Positions 1 through 8,586 of a DNA stretch of 64,000 bases are shown here, in pieces. The notes beneath the pieces are model-generated. The model searched no databases and was not told where the DNA came from. It saw only the letters and a program-made list of their open reading frames with translations. A program made the position numbers and the translations under genes. Source of the stretch: CAVUMR01 sp963742715 (GTDB lineage Bacteria > Actinomycetota > Actinomycetes > Mycobacteriales > Micromonosporaceae); contig CAVUMR010000002.1 of assembly GCA_963742715.1 (NCBI GenBank), positions 2,294,001 through 2,358,000 on the forward strand, written 5' to 3'. Each line of letters opens with the position of its first letter. Position 1 is the first letter of the stretch.

Positions 1-1163
1 TCGCCCTTGCCCAACCGGCTCATCCGCGAACCGGTGTCCTCGAGCCCGAGTACGAGCGAGCCCTTCAACATGCCCTTGCCGCGCGCCACCTCGGCATCGG
101 TGAGCCCGTGCTCGGCGACCGTGGCGAGCTGGTCCCGCACGATCGCGAGTACCTCGTCGGCCTTACCGGGCGCGCAGCCGGCGTACACCGCGAACAACCC
201 GGCGTCGTCGTACGCGGAGCTGTACGAGTACACCGAGTAGGCCAGTCCGCGCTTCTCCCGTACCTCCTGGAAGAGCCGGCTGGACATGCCGCCGCCGAGC
301 GAGTTGTTCAGTACGCCGAGGGTGAACCGGCGCTCGTCCTGTCGGGACAGGCCGGCACAGCCGAGTACCACGTTCGCCTGCTCGGTGTCCTTGGCCTGTA
401 CCAACGTGCGGGGGTCGGTCAACGGCGCGGGCGCCGGCAACCGGGTGTCCGGGGCCGCACCGGAGGCCAGGCCACCGGTCTCGACCGCCGCGGACACCAG
501 CGCCACCAGCTCGTCGTGCTCGAGACTGCCGGCCGCCGACACCACCAGGTTCGGCGCGGTGTACCGGCTGCGGTAGAACTCGACGATCTGCTCGCGGGTC
601 ATCGCCGAGATGGTGTCCACCGTGCCGGAGATCGACCGGCCCAGCGGATGGTCGCCGAACGAGGCGCGGGCCAGCAGGTCGTGCACCTCGTCCGCCGGCT
701 CGTCCTCCTGCATGGCGATCTCTTCGAGGATCACCCCGCGCTCGGTCTCCACATCGGCCGGTTCGATCACCGACGCCGAGATCACGTCGCACAGCACGTC
801 CACCGCGAGCGGCAGGTCGGTATCCAGTACCCGGGCGTAGTAGCAGGTGAATTCCTTCGCGGTGAACGCGTTGGTCTCCCCGCCGACCGCCTCGATCTCA
901 CTGGAGATCTGCAGCGCCGACCGCCGCTCGGTGCCCTTGAACAGCAGGTGCTCGAGGAAATGCGAGGCACCGGCGTATTCGCCGGACTCGTCCCGGGAAC
1001 CGACACCGGCCCAGATGCCGAGCGACACGCTGCGCATCGCCGGCACCGCCTCGGTGATGACCCGCAGGCCGCTCGGCAGCACGGTACGACAGACCGTGCC
1101 GCCGAGCGGATCCGCCTGCAGGGTGGTGCGCTCACCCGGCGGGGTGTGGGGGTGGCCGGTCAC
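1..1163 (-). CDS. M16 family zinc metalloprotease (processing-peptidase-like), 3' end outside window
   Basis: The frame is open from a GTG at 1163 to the window edge, giving about 387 residues of an M16 (pitrilysin/MPP-like) peptidase. The inverted zinc motif HFLEH is at residues 68-72 (His68 and His72 as ligands, Glu71 as the base). A downstream ERGVILEEI stretch supplies the usual third ligand region. The GTG overlaps the pnp stop in a GTGA junction, so the gene is translationally coupled to pnp; this pnp-M16 pairing is common in actinomycetes. The usual length is about 430-450 residues, so only the last 40-60 are missing. The physiological substrate cannot be told from the sequence. Confidence 0.93.
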   Translation of the reverse strand, partial: MTGHPHTPPGERTTLQADPLGGTVCRTVLPSGLRVITEAVPAMRSVSLGIWAGVGSRDESGEYAGASHFLEHLLFKGTERRSALQISSEIEAVGGETNAFTAKEFTCYYARVLDTDLPLAVDVLCDVISASVIEPADVETERGVILEEIAMQEDEPADEVHDLLARASFGDHPLGRSISGTVDTISAMTREQIVEFYRSRYTAPNLVVSAAGSLEHDELVALVSAAVETGGLASGAAPDTRLPAPAPLTDPRTLVQAKDTEQANVVLGCAGLSRQDERRFTLGVLNNSLGGGMSSRLFQEVREKRGLAYSVYSYSSAYDDAGLFAVYAGCAPGKADEVLAIVRDQLATVAEHGLTDAEVARGKGMLKGSLVLGLEDTGSRMSRLGKG

Positions 1164-3607
1164 CGATGACGCCGGCGCTGCCGACGCGGACCGTCGTCGC
1201 CTTCCTCACCGTCCGAGCCGGCACCGTCCGAGCCGGCACTGTCCGAGGGCGCGTCGTCGCCCTGCGGCCCGTCTCCACGCGGGCGGTCACCCGACGGCCG
1301 GTCGCCGCGCGGGCGGTCGCCGGACGGCCGGTCCCGGTCCCGACGCGGGCCGGACGGCCGGGACGAGTCCCGGGCCGGTGCCGGTGCGCCGTCCGGGCGG
1401 ACCAGGTCGAGGTACACCTTGCCGCGGTTGTCCACGTCGACGATCTCGACCTCGACCTTGTCGCCCACGTTGATGTGGTCCTCGACCCGGTCGACCCGCT
1501 TGCCGTCGCCCAGCTTCGAGATGTGCAGCAGGCCGTCGCGCCCCGGTACCAGCGAGATGAACGCGCCGAACGCGGCCGTCTTGACCACGGTGCCGAGGAA
1601 CCGGTCACCGACCTTCGGCAGCTGCGGGTTGGCGATCGCGTTGATCCGGTCCACCGCCGCCTGGGCGGAGGGGCCGTCGGCGGCACCGATGTAGATCGTG
1701 CCGTCGTCCTCGATGGTGATGTCGGCGCCGGTCTCGTCCTGGATCGCGTTGATCATCTGACCCTTCGGGCCGATGACCGCGCCGATCTTGTCGACCGGGA
1801 CGGTGACCGTGGTGACCCGCGGCGCGTACGCCGACATGGCCGCCGGGCCGGAGATCGCGTCGTGCATCACGTCCAGGATCGCGAACCGGGCGTCCCGGGC
1901 CTGCCGCAGCGCGGCCGCCAGCACCTCCGACGGAATGCCGTCGAGCTTGGTGTCGAGCTGCAGCGCGGTGACGAACTCGCGGGTACCGGCGACCTTGAAG
2001 TCCATGTCGCCGTAGGCGTCCTCGGCACCGAGGATGTCGGTCAGCGCGACGTACTCGGTCTTGCCGTCCACCTCGTCGGAGACCAGCCCCATCGCGATGC
2101 CGGCGACCGGCGCGGCCAGCGGTACGCCCGCGGACAGCAGGCTCATCGTGCTCGCGCACACCGAGCCCATCGAGGTGGAACCGTTCGAGCCGAGTGCCTC
2201 GGAAACCTGCCGGATCGCGTACGGGAAGTCCTCCCGCTTGGGCAGCATCGGCAGCAGTGCCCGCTCGGCCAACGCGCCGTGACCGATCTCACGGCGCTTC
2301 GGCGCACCCACCCGGCCGGTCTCACCGGTCGAGTACGGCGGGAAGTTGTAGTTGTGCATGTACCGCTTGGTGCGGTTCGGCGACAGCGTGTCCAGCGTCT
2401 GCTCGAGCCGGAGCATGTTCAGCGTGGTGACGCCCATGATCTGCGTCTCGCCCCGCTCGAACAGCGCCGAGCCGTGCACCCGCGGCAGGATGTGCGTCTC
2501 GGCCGACAGCGGCCGGATGTCGGCCGGGCCGCGACCGTCGATGCGGACCCGCTCGCGCAGGATGCGCTGGCGTACCAGCTTCTTGGTCAGCGTCCGGACG
2601 GCGGCGCTGACCTCCTTCTCGCGTCCCTCGAACTGCGGGCCGACCAGCTCCTTCGCCCGCTCCTTGATGCTGTCGAGGGTCGCCTCCCGGTCCTGCTTGC
2701 CGGCGATCCGCAGCGCGTCGGACAGGTCGGCGCCGACCTGCTGCTCGACCGCGGCGTACACGTCGTCGCCGTGGTCGATGAAGACGGGGAACTCCACGGC
2801 CGGCTTGGCCGCGGCCGCGGCGAGCTCGGCCTGGGCCCGGCACAGCTCGGCGATGTGCGGCTTGGCCGCCTCCAGCCCGCTCGCGACGACCTCCTCGGTC
2901 GGCGCGGGGGCCCCGCCGGCGACCAGGGCGACCACGTTCTCGGTGGCCTCGGCCTCGACCATCATGATCGCCACGTCACCGTCGGCGAGCGCCCGGCCGG
3001 CGATGACCATGTCGAAGGTGGCGGTCGCCAGCTCCTCGTGGGTGGGGAACGCCACCCAGCCGCCGTCGACGTACGCCATCCGGGTGGCACCGATCGGACC
3101 GCTGAACGGCAGCCCGGCGAGCTTGGTGGACAGCGACGCGGCGTTGATGGCGACCACGTCGTACGGGTGCAGCGGGTCGAGCGAGAGCACCGTCTCGACC
3201 ACCTGTACCTCGTTGCGCAGGCCCTTGGTGAAGGTCGGGCGCAGCGGCCGGTCGGTCAACCGGCAGGTCAGGATGGCTTCCTCGCTCGGCCGGCCCTCGC
3301 GGCGGAAGAACGAACCGGGGATGCGCCCGGCCGCGTACATCCGCTCCTCGACGTCCACCGTCAGCGGGAAGAAGTCGAGCTGGTCCTTGGGGTGTTTGCT
3401 GGCCGTGGTGGCCGAGAGCACCACCGTGTCGCCGAGCCGGGCGATGCAGCTGCCGGCGGCCTGCTGGGCCAGCCGACCGGTGCTGAAGATGACCTCGCGC
3501 GTGCCGCGCGGGCCGTTGTCGATCACGGCGCGGGAGACGTCTGTCCCCAGTACACCGGTGTCGTGATGCCCGGCATCCGCCTGGGCAGCTTGAGTCGTTT
3601 CGGTCAT
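1160..3607 (-). CDS. pnp: Polyribonucleotide nucleotidyltransferase (PNPase)
   Basis: This 815-residue enzyme degrades RNA 3'-to-5' by phosphorolysis and, in actinomycetes, also adds 3' tails. It has two RNase PH domains joined by a helical domain, a KH domain (about residues 600-660, GxxG loop IGPKGQ), an S1 domain (about 665-735), and a basic tail. The tail (about 736-815) repeats GDRP units with Arg, Asp, Ser and Gly and is longer than in E. coli PNPase; such disordered tails are usual in actinobacteria. The ATG at 3607 is preceded by GAGGAG at a rather long distance. The gene follows rpsO after a 272-bp leader that contains several hairpins. Confidence 0.98.
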   Translation of the reverse strand: MTETTQAAQADAGHHDTGVLGTDVSRAVIDNGPRGTREVIFSTGRLAQQAAGSCIARLGDTVVLSATTASKHPKDQLDFFPLTVDVEERMYAAGRIPGSFFRREGRPSEEAILTCRLTDRPLRPTFTKGLRNEVQVVETVLSLDPLHPYDVVAINAASLSTKLAGLPFSGPIGATRMAYVDGGWVAFPTHEELATATFDMVIAGRALADGDVAIMMVEAEATENVVALVAGGAPAPTEEVVASGLEAAKPHIAELCRAQAELAAAAAKPAVEFPVFIDHGDDVYAAVEQQVGADLSDALRIAGKQDREATLDSIKERAKELVGPQFEGREKEVSAAVRTLTKKLVRQRILRERVRIDGRGPADIRPLSAETHILPRVHGSALFERGETQIMGVTTLNMLRLEQTLDTLSPNRTKRYMHNYNFPPYSTGETGRVGAPKRREIGHGALAERALLPMLPKREDFPYAIRQVSEALGSNGSTSMGSVCASTMSLLSAGVPLAAPVAGIAMGLVSDEVDGKTEYVALTDILGAEDAYGDMDFKVAGTREFVTALQLDTKLDGIPSEVLAAALRQARDARFAILDVMHDAISGPAAMSAYAPRVTTVTVPVDKIGAVIGPKGQMINAIQDETGADITIEDDGTIYIGAADGPSAQAAVDRINAIANPQLPKVGDRFLGTVVKTAAFGAFISLVPGRDGLLHISKLGDGKRVDRVEDHINVGDKVEVEIVDVDNRGKVYLDLVRPDGAPAPARDSSRPSGPRRDRDRPSGDRPRGDRPSGDRPRGDGPQGDDAPSDSAGSDGAGSDGEEGDDGPRRQRRRHR

Positions 3608-3694
3608 GGTGCGAAGTGCTCCTCTACTGATGCGAACCCGGCGTCGGGCGCGTGCCCGGCGGGCCGGGTCGCGGGGAGCTCCTCCGCGGCCGGT

Positions 3695-3753
3695 CTTCGA
3701 TCGAAGCGTCCGGTCCGCCTGCGGTCGTTGACGACCGCGGCTTCCCGGAAGCC
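3695..3753 (-). promoter_or_regulatory. Stacked hairpins in the rpsO-pnp leader
   Basis: Three short inverted repeats lie together upstream of pnp: GGCTTC/GAAGCC at 3739-3753, a perfect 7-bp stem with a 4-base loop at 3721-3738, and the 12-bp palindrome CTTCGATCGAAG at 3695-3706. In E. coli and Streptomyces the rpsO-pnp leader is cut by RNase III and controls pnp. That role is inferred here from position and structure only. Confidence 0.5.
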
Positions 3754-3846
3754 ACTACCGAGGACCGGCCTCACCGAGTTGGCTCCCGGCGGGGCCCTGC
3801 CCGCCTGCCGGGGTGACCCGTCACGGCCCCGATGGCCGGACGAGTC

Positions 3847-3873
3847 GGGGGAGCGGCCCACGGCCACTCCCCC
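3847..3873 (-). terminator. Hairpin just after rpsO
   Basis: A 12-bp stem (one G-U pair) with a GTG loop begins 6 bases after the rpsO stop codon. There is no U-run, as is common in actinomycetes. It could attenuate read-through into pnp or serve as an RNase III processing site. Confidence 0.6.
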
Positions 3874-3879
3874 GGATGA

Positions 3880-4149
3880 CTATCGGCGCAGACCGAGCCG
3901 CTCGCGGAGCGCCCGGTACCGTTCGATGTCCGTCTTGGCCAGGTACTTCAGCAGCCGGCGGCGTCGGCCGACCAGCAGCAGCAGTCCCCGGCGGCTGTGG
4001 TGATCGTGCTTGTGCAGCTTGAGATGCTCGGTCAGATCCGAGATCCGCTTGGTGAGCATCGCCACCTGCACCTCGGGCGAACCAGTGTCGCCTTCCGCGG
4101 TGGCGTAGTCGGAAAGGATCTTCTGCTTCGTCGCGCTGTCGAGCGCCAT
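3880..4149 (-). CDS. rpsO: 30S ribosomal protein S15
   Basis: The 89-residue protein matches S15 over its full length, including the TGSPEVQVA segment and the HKHDHHSRRGLL block that contacts 16S rRNA helices 20-22. S15 is a primary binder in assembly of the small-subunit platform. The ATG at 4149 follows a GAGGAG ribosome site. It stands 131 bp after ribF and directly upstream of pnp, the standard order. Confidence 0.98.
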   Translation of the reverse strand: MALDSATKQKILSDYATAEGDTGSPEVQVAMLTKRISDLTEHLKLHKHDHHSRRGLLLLVGRRRRLLKYLAKTDIERYRALRERLGLRR

Positions 4150-4280
4150 AATCTCCTCATCGGTGCCGGTATGTCAGTTCGTCTCGGACCCACGGCGCCG
4201 TGCAGGCAGCCGAGACCTCGCCGGGTATACGGCGTGCGTCCAGGCTAGCAGCAGGCCGGCACCGGCCCGCAGCAGGCCTT

Positions 4281-5216
4281 CTACCCGCGGGTCAGTACCT
4301 GCCGGGTCTGCGAGACGTCGGTCTTGATCTGCTCGACCAGGGCGTCGACGTCGTCGTACTGGCGCATCTCCCGCAGCCGTGCGATGAAGTCCAGCGCGAC
4401 CCGCTCGCCGTACAGGTCCTCGTCGAAGTCCAGCACGTACGCCTCCACCCGGCGCTCCCGGCCGGCGAAGGTGGGATTGGTGCCGATGCTGATCGCGGCC
4501 GGCAGCCGGTCGGTGTCCTTGTCCCGCAGCAGCCAGCCCGCGTACACCCCGTCGGCCGGGCACGCGGCGTGCGGCGTGGTGAGCAGGTTCGCGGTCGGGT
4601 ACCCGAGCAGCCGGCCACGCCGGTCGCCCCGGACCACCACTCCGGACAGCCGGTGCGGCCGGCCGAGCGCGTCCGCCGCGGCCGCCACGTCACCGGCGTC
4701 GACACAGGCCCGGATGTACGTCGAGCTGAACACGGTGTCCTCGGCGGCGACCAGCTGCGCGCCCTCCACGCCGAATCCGAACCGGTGCCCGAGCGCGGTC
4801 AGCAGCGGTACGTCGCCGGCCGCCTTGTGCCCGAACCGGAAGTTGTCCCCCACCACGACCAGGGCCGCGTGCAGGTGCTCGACGAGTACGTCGTGGACGA
4901 ACGTCTCCGGCGGCAGCCGGCTGAACTCCGGCGTGAACGGGATCACGCAGAGTACGTCCACGCCCAGCTGCTCGATCACCTCGGCCTTGCGCGCCTGGTC
5001 GGTGAGGATCGCCGGGTGGCTGCCGGGTCGTACCACCTCGGACGGGTGCGGGTCGAACGTGACCACCACCGAGGACAGGCCGGCCGCGCGGGCCCGGCTC
5101 ACCGCCTGACCGATGATCTGCTGGTGGCCGCGGTGTACCCCGTCGAACACGCCGATGGTGACGACCGAACGGCCGAAGCCGCCCGGGGCCGAGTCCACTC
5201 CGCGCCAGCGCTGCAC
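4281..5216 (-). CDS. ribF: Bifunctional riboflavin kinase / FAD synthetase
   Basis: This enzyme phosphorylates riboflavin to FMN and adenylylates FMN to FAD. The N-terminal adenylyltransferase domain shows GVFDGVHRGHQ, the HxGH-type nucleotide site. The C-terminal kinase domain has GYPTANL and a FDEDLYGERV segment. I chose the GTG at 5216, which gives 311 residues, the family norm; GGAGG lies 7 bases upstream. A longer open frame back to 5342 has an Arg/Trp-rich start unlike the family. It lies 52 bp downstream of truB. Confidence 0.95.
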   Translation of the reverse strand: MQRWRGVDSAPGGFGRSVVTIGVFDGVHRGHQQIIGQAVSRARAAGLSSVVVTFDPHPSEVVRPGSHPAILTDQARKAEVIEQLGVDVLCVIPFTPEFSRLPPETFVHDVLVEHLHAALVVVGDNFRFGHKAAGDVPLLTALGHRFGFGVEGAQLVAAEDTVFSSTYIRACVDAGDVAAAADALGRPHRLSGVVVRGDRRGRLLGYPTANLLTTPHAACPADGVYAGWLLRDKDTDRLPAAISIGTNPTFAGRERRVEAYVLDFDEDLYGERVALDFIARLREMRQYDDVDALVEQIKTDVSQTRQVLTRG

Positions 5217-5268
5217 GCCGTACCTCCACTCGCCGCTGCCCCGGTAGAAGCCTAGGCGCCGACCGCGG

Positions 5269-6153
5269 TCAGCCCGCGTCGGCGAGTACCACGTCCGGCC
5301 GGGCCAGCCCGTCCCGCTCGCGTACCAGCGCGAGGACCGCACCGTCGGGGCCGAAGACCGCGTAGGTACCGTCCAGTCCCGCCGCCGGCAACGGGTTGCC
5401 GTGGCAGATCCGGCGCGCGTCGTCGACGTCCACTTCCCGGCGTACGAAAAACCGGTCCACCGCGTCCGGAAGCGGCAGGGTGACCGGATCCGGCCGGTCG
5501 ACCACGGCGTCGAGCGCCTCGGCCTCGGCCAGCGTGAACGCGCCGACCCGGGTACGACGCAGCGCGGTCAGGTGCCCGCCGACGCCGAGGGTGGCGCCGA
5601 GGTCGCGGGCCAGCGCCCGGATGTAGGTACCGGCCGAGCACGCCACGGTCACGTCCAGATCGAGCAGGCCCTCCGGCCGCGGGAAGATCCCGTGCAGCTC
5701 CAGCCGGTCGACCCGTACCTGCCGCGCCTTGAGCTCCACCTGCTCGCCCGCGCGGACCATCGCGTACGCCCGCCGGCCGGCCACCTTGATCGCGCTGACC
5801 GCACTCGGCACCTGGCTGATCGCGCCGGTGAGCGTGGCCAACTCGGTACGCACCTGCGCCTCGGTCAACGCGTCGGTGCTCGTGCCGCCGGTGACGTCGC
5901 CCTCCGCGTCGTCGGTCACGGTGGACTGTCCCAACCGGATGGTGGCCTGGTACTCCTTGTCGCTGCCGCTGACATAGCTCAGCAGCCGGGTGGCCCGGCC
6001 GACCGCGACCACGAGCACCCCGGTCGCCATCGGATCGAGCGTGCCGCCGTGGCCGACCCGCCGGGTGCCGGCCGCGCGGCGTACCCGCGCCACCACGTCG
6101 TGCGAGGTCATGCCGGCCGGTTTGTCGACCACTACCAGCCCTGTCGTACCCAC
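5269..6153 (-). CDS. truB: tRNA pseudouridine(55) synthase
   Basis: TruB makes pseudouridine-55 in the T-loop of tRNAs. The 294-residue protein has the N-terminal KPAGMTSHDVV motif and the catalytic GGTLDPMATG block with Asp40 as nucleophile. A further SAGTYIRALARDLG block is in the second half. The start is a GTG at 6153, 14 bp after the stop of the MATE transporter gene. The truB-ribF-rpsO-pnp order is typical of actinomycetes. Confidence 0.96.
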   Translation of the reverse strand: MGTTGLVVVDKPAGMTSHDVVARVRRAAGTRRVGHGGTLDPMATGVLVVAVGRATRLLSYVSGSDKEYQATIRLGQSTVTDDAEGDVTGGTSTDALTEAQVRTELATLTGAISQVPSAVSAIKVAGRRAYAMVRAGEQVELKARQVRVDRLELHGIFPRPEGLLDLDVTVACSAGTYIRALARDLGATLGVGGHLTALRRTRVGAFTLAEAEALDAVVDRPDPVTLPLPDAVDRFFVRREVDVDDARRICHGNPLPAAGLDGTYAVFGPDGAVLALVRERDGLARPDVVLADAG

Positions 6154-6167
6154 GGTCGGTCAGCCTG

Positions 6168-7601
6168 TCAGACCTGCCCGGGCGCCGGCCCACCGGCCTG
6201 CGCCGCACCGGGTCCCGGCGCCGCGGAGCCGTCGGTCGCGCCGGTTGCCGATCGGTCGCTGTCCGGTGGGCCGATCAGCGCCCACTTCCCGGACACCAGC
6301 CGGGCGACCATCGCGACCAGCCGGATCAGAATGAACAGGGTGAGCCCGGCCCAGACGCCACCGAGGCCGAGGTCGAAGGCGTAGGCCAGCCAGATCGCCG
6401 GCAGGAACCCGCCCAGCGTCGCGGTCAGCGCGAGATTCCGCATGTACCGGACGTCGCCGGCGCCGATCAGCACGCCGTCCAGCGCGAACACCACGCCGGC
6501 GGCCGGCTGCATGGCCACGAACCACGGCCACGCGACCATGGCCTGCGCGTACACCTCCGGATCGTCGCTGAACAGCTTGGGCAGAAATCCGGCTGTACCG
6601 CCGATGAGCGCCGCGATGGCGACGCCGCAGATCGCGCCGGCGACCGCGACCCGGCGGGCGGTGTACCGGGCCAGGTCGACCCGGCCGGCGCCGAGGTCGG
6701 CGCCGATCAGCGACTGGGCCGCGATCGCGACCGCGTCGAGCAGCAGCGCGCAGAAGAACCACAGCTGGAGTGCGATCTGGTGGGCGCCGAGCGCGGCCGC
6801 GCCGAACCGGGCCGCGACGGCGGCGGCCGAGGTGAAGCAGGCCTGCATGGACAGCGTCCGCAGCGCCAGGTCCCGGCCCACCCGCAGCTGGGCGAGCAGC
6901 AGCGCCGGCCGCGGCCGCAACGGGACCCGCTCGGACAGCAGGGCGCGGACGAACAGCAGCGACGAGACCAGTTGCGCCGCCACGTTGGCGACCGCGGAGC
7001 CGACCAGCCCGAGACCGGCCGGGTAGACCAGCAGCGGGCAGGCGATCGCGGAGACGACGTTCGCGCCGAGCACGTAGTACATCGGCCGCCGGGCGTCGTG
7101 GACTCCCCGCATCCAGCCGTTGCCCGCCAGCGCCAGCAGGATTCCGGGAGCCCCGAGGCTGGCCACCCGGAACCACTGTTCGGCCGCGGCGGCGATCTCG
7201 GTGCCGTCGTCACCGCCGCCGGCGAGCGCCTGTGCCATCGGCCGGGCCAGCAGTTGGGCCAGCACGATGAAGGCCACCCCGAAGCCGACGGCCAGCCAGC
7301 ACGCCTGTACGCCCTCGCCGACCGCGCCGGCCCGGTCCCCCGCGCCGTACCGGCGGGCGGCCCGACCGGTAGTGCCGTACGCGAGGAAGTTGCCGAGCAG
7401 CGCGGCCACCGCCAGCACGTTTCCGCCCAGCGCGAGCGCGCCCAGCGGGATCCGGCCGAGGTGACCCACCACCGCCGTGTCGACCAGCAGGTACAACGGC
7501 TCGGCGGCCAGCACGATGAGCGCCGGAAGGGCCAGCGAGGCGATCCTGCCGGCGGTCGGAGTGGGCGCGGCCGAGGTGGTCACCCGCTCATGCTGGCACA
7601 T
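6168..7601 (-). CDS. MATE family efflux transporter (DinF-like)
   Basis: The predicted protein has 477 residues and about twelve hydrophobic segments arranged as two six-helix halves, as in Na+- or H+-coupled MATE exporters. An early segment resembles DinF (PLYLLVDTAVVGHLG). The C-terminal 35 residues are Gly/Pro/Ala-rich and cytosolic. The start is unsure: the ATG at 7601 gives the longest product, and a GTG at 7583 gives a more typical N-terminus; neither has a strong ribosome site. It sits just upstream of truB, which often neighbours dinF-type genes in actinobacteria. The substrate is unknown. Confidence 0.88.
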   Translation of the reverse strand: MCQHERVTTSAAPTPTAGRIASLALPALIVLAAEPLYLLVDTAVVGHLGRIPLGALALGGNVLAVAALLGNFLAYGTTGRAARRYGAGDRAGAVGEGVQACWLAVGFGVAFIVLAQLLARPMAQALAGGGDDGTEIAAAAEQWFRVASLGAPGILLALAGNGWMRGVHDARRPMYYVLGANVVSAIACPLLVYPAGLGLVGSAVANVAAQLVSSLLFVRALLSERVPLRPRPALLLAQLRVGRDLALRTLSMQACFTSAAAVAARFGAAALGAHQIALQLWFFCALLLDAVAIAAQSLIGADLGAGRVDLARYTARRVAVAGAICGVAIAALIGGTAGFLPKLFSDDPEVYAQAMVAWPWFVAMQPAAGVVFALDGVLIGAGDVRYMRNLALTATLGGFLPAIWLAYAFDLGLGGVWAGLTLFILIRLVAMVARLVSGKWALIGPPDSDRSATGATDGSAAPGPGAAQAGGPAPGQV

Positions 7602-7819
7602 CGTTGTGTAATGAGCGAATTAAGTTCAGTACCTTACGTCACTCGATCCGCGCGGTGCGCGCACAGACCTCGGCCGGGGCCGGCGGGCGTACCGTCTGCT
7701 GCCCACCGGCCCCGGCCGGGATGTCCTGTTCACCGGGTGCGCCGACCGGCCGGGCCGTCCACCGGCCCTGGTCCAGCTGGCGCGTGCGGCCGCTCGAAAT
7801 CGCGGCCGCGGAAAACGGC

Positions 7820-7924
7820 CTAGAACCGCCGGTCCAGTGAGCGCTGCAGGGCGCGGGCCGCCTCGGCCCGGGCCTCGTCCCGCTCACGTTGCCGCAGTTG
7901 CAGGTCCTTGATCTTGTCGTCCAT
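7820..7924 (-). CDS. Small charged helical protein, 34 residues
   Basis: An ATG at 7924 follows an AGGGAG ribosome site at good spacing and opens a 34-residue frame. It is almost all Asp, Glu, Arg, Lys, Gln and Ala and ends LQRSLDRRF, a strongly amphipathic single helix. Larger frames in this stretch have no comparable signal. The gene stands alone, 218 bp upstream of the MATE gene on the same strand. I do not recognise a family and infer no function. Confidence 0.45.
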   Translation of the reverse strand: MDDKIKDLQLRQRERDEARAEAARALQRSLDRRF

Positions 7925-8046
7925 CACGATCTCCCTCTGCGAAACCACGCGCCCGCGCCCCGCGGGCGTGCCTGCTGTGGTTGCCGTACCGGTCCGCGAA
8001 TCCGGGGATCGCCCGGCGCGAAACACAAAGCGGCAGGAAGGAGCCG

Positions 8047-8271
8047 ATGAGATTCTCGACCCGAGGTGTCGACGTTCTGGTGAACATCGACCTGCCCGTG
8101 GTGCTGGACCCTGCCTGTGGTACGGCGGAAACAAGGCCAGCGCGTCACCACTCCGCGACGGGGTGCCAGCCTGGTCAGGCCCCGCCGCGGCAGCGAAGGA
8201 TCAGTACCGCGCGCATCACTGTCGAAGGTACCGGGCAATTCCAACTAGTGGCGAGCATTCCCACTAACTGA
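8047..8271 (+). CDS. Small hypothetical protein, 74 residues
   Basis: An AGGAG ribosome site lies just before the ATG at 8047. The product starts MRFSTRGVDVLVNIDLPVVL and then becomes Arg/Gln/Pro-rich. It diverges from the 34-residue minus-strand gene at 7820-7924. The good ribosome site is the main support; composition of the second half is not strongly protein-like. No family is recognised, so this could be spurious. Confidence 0.3.
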   Translation: MRFSTRGVDVLVNIDLPVVLDPACGTAETRPARHHSATGCQPGQAPPRQRRISTARITVEGTGQFQLVASIPTN

Positions 8272-8290
8272 GACGTCGCCGACATCGTGG

Positions 8291-8341
8291 CAGGTCACTC
8301 GCGAGAGCAGGTCACGCGCGATGGCGGGTCACACGCGCGAC
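8291..8341. repeat. Three 17-bp direct repeats with GGTCAC cores
   Basis: GGTCAC occurs at 8293, 8310 and 8327, exactly 17 bp apart, each followed by CGCG after one or two bases. The repeats lie between the 74-residue plus ORF and the end of the small membrane protein gene at 8368. They could be a regulator site array or a small tandem repeat; neither can be decided here. Confidence 0.6.
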
Positions 8342-8367
8342 TCGGGCCGGACACCCGGGGAGCGGCG

Positions 8368-8586
8368 TCAGCGGGCGAAGAAGTGGTACCCCATCCACCA
8401 CCAGAAGCCGAGCAGCGCGATCCGGACGATCGGTACCGGGCCGACCTGGTACCGCATGACGAACGCGCACAGGTCGCCGAGCGTCGGCACCCGCGACCCG
8501 TCCCGCCGGCCGAGCACCTCCAGCAGCACGACCAGCGCGCCGGCCAGTACGAAGCCGCTGATCGACACCGCGTACGACAGGCTCAT
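8368..8586 (-). CDS. Small membrane protein (DUF6186-like)
   Basis: This 72-residue protein has an N-terminal membrane segment (about 5-24), a short polar loop, and a second hydrophobic segment that ends FWWWMGYHFFAR. The Trp-rich ending resembles the Micromonosporaceae family DUF6186, a tentative assignment from memory. Its ATG overlaps the stop of the preceding membrane-protein gene (ATGA), so the two are coupled and may act together. No function is known. Confidence 0.75.
   Translation of the reverse strand: MSLSYAVSISGFVLAGALVVLLEVLGRRDGSRVPTLGDLCAFVMRYQVGPVPIVRIALLGFWWWMGYHFFAR

Noticed and set aside
3604..3867. An 87-residue minus-strand ORF in the pnp leader
   Set aside because: It overlaps the leader hairpins, lacks a ribosome site, and has Arg/Gly/Pro composition typical of random frames.
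8090..8130. DPACGTA in the 74-residue ORF, like the DPACGTG of N6-adenine methylases
   Set aside because: There is no methylase domain around it and the chain is too short; it is a chance match.
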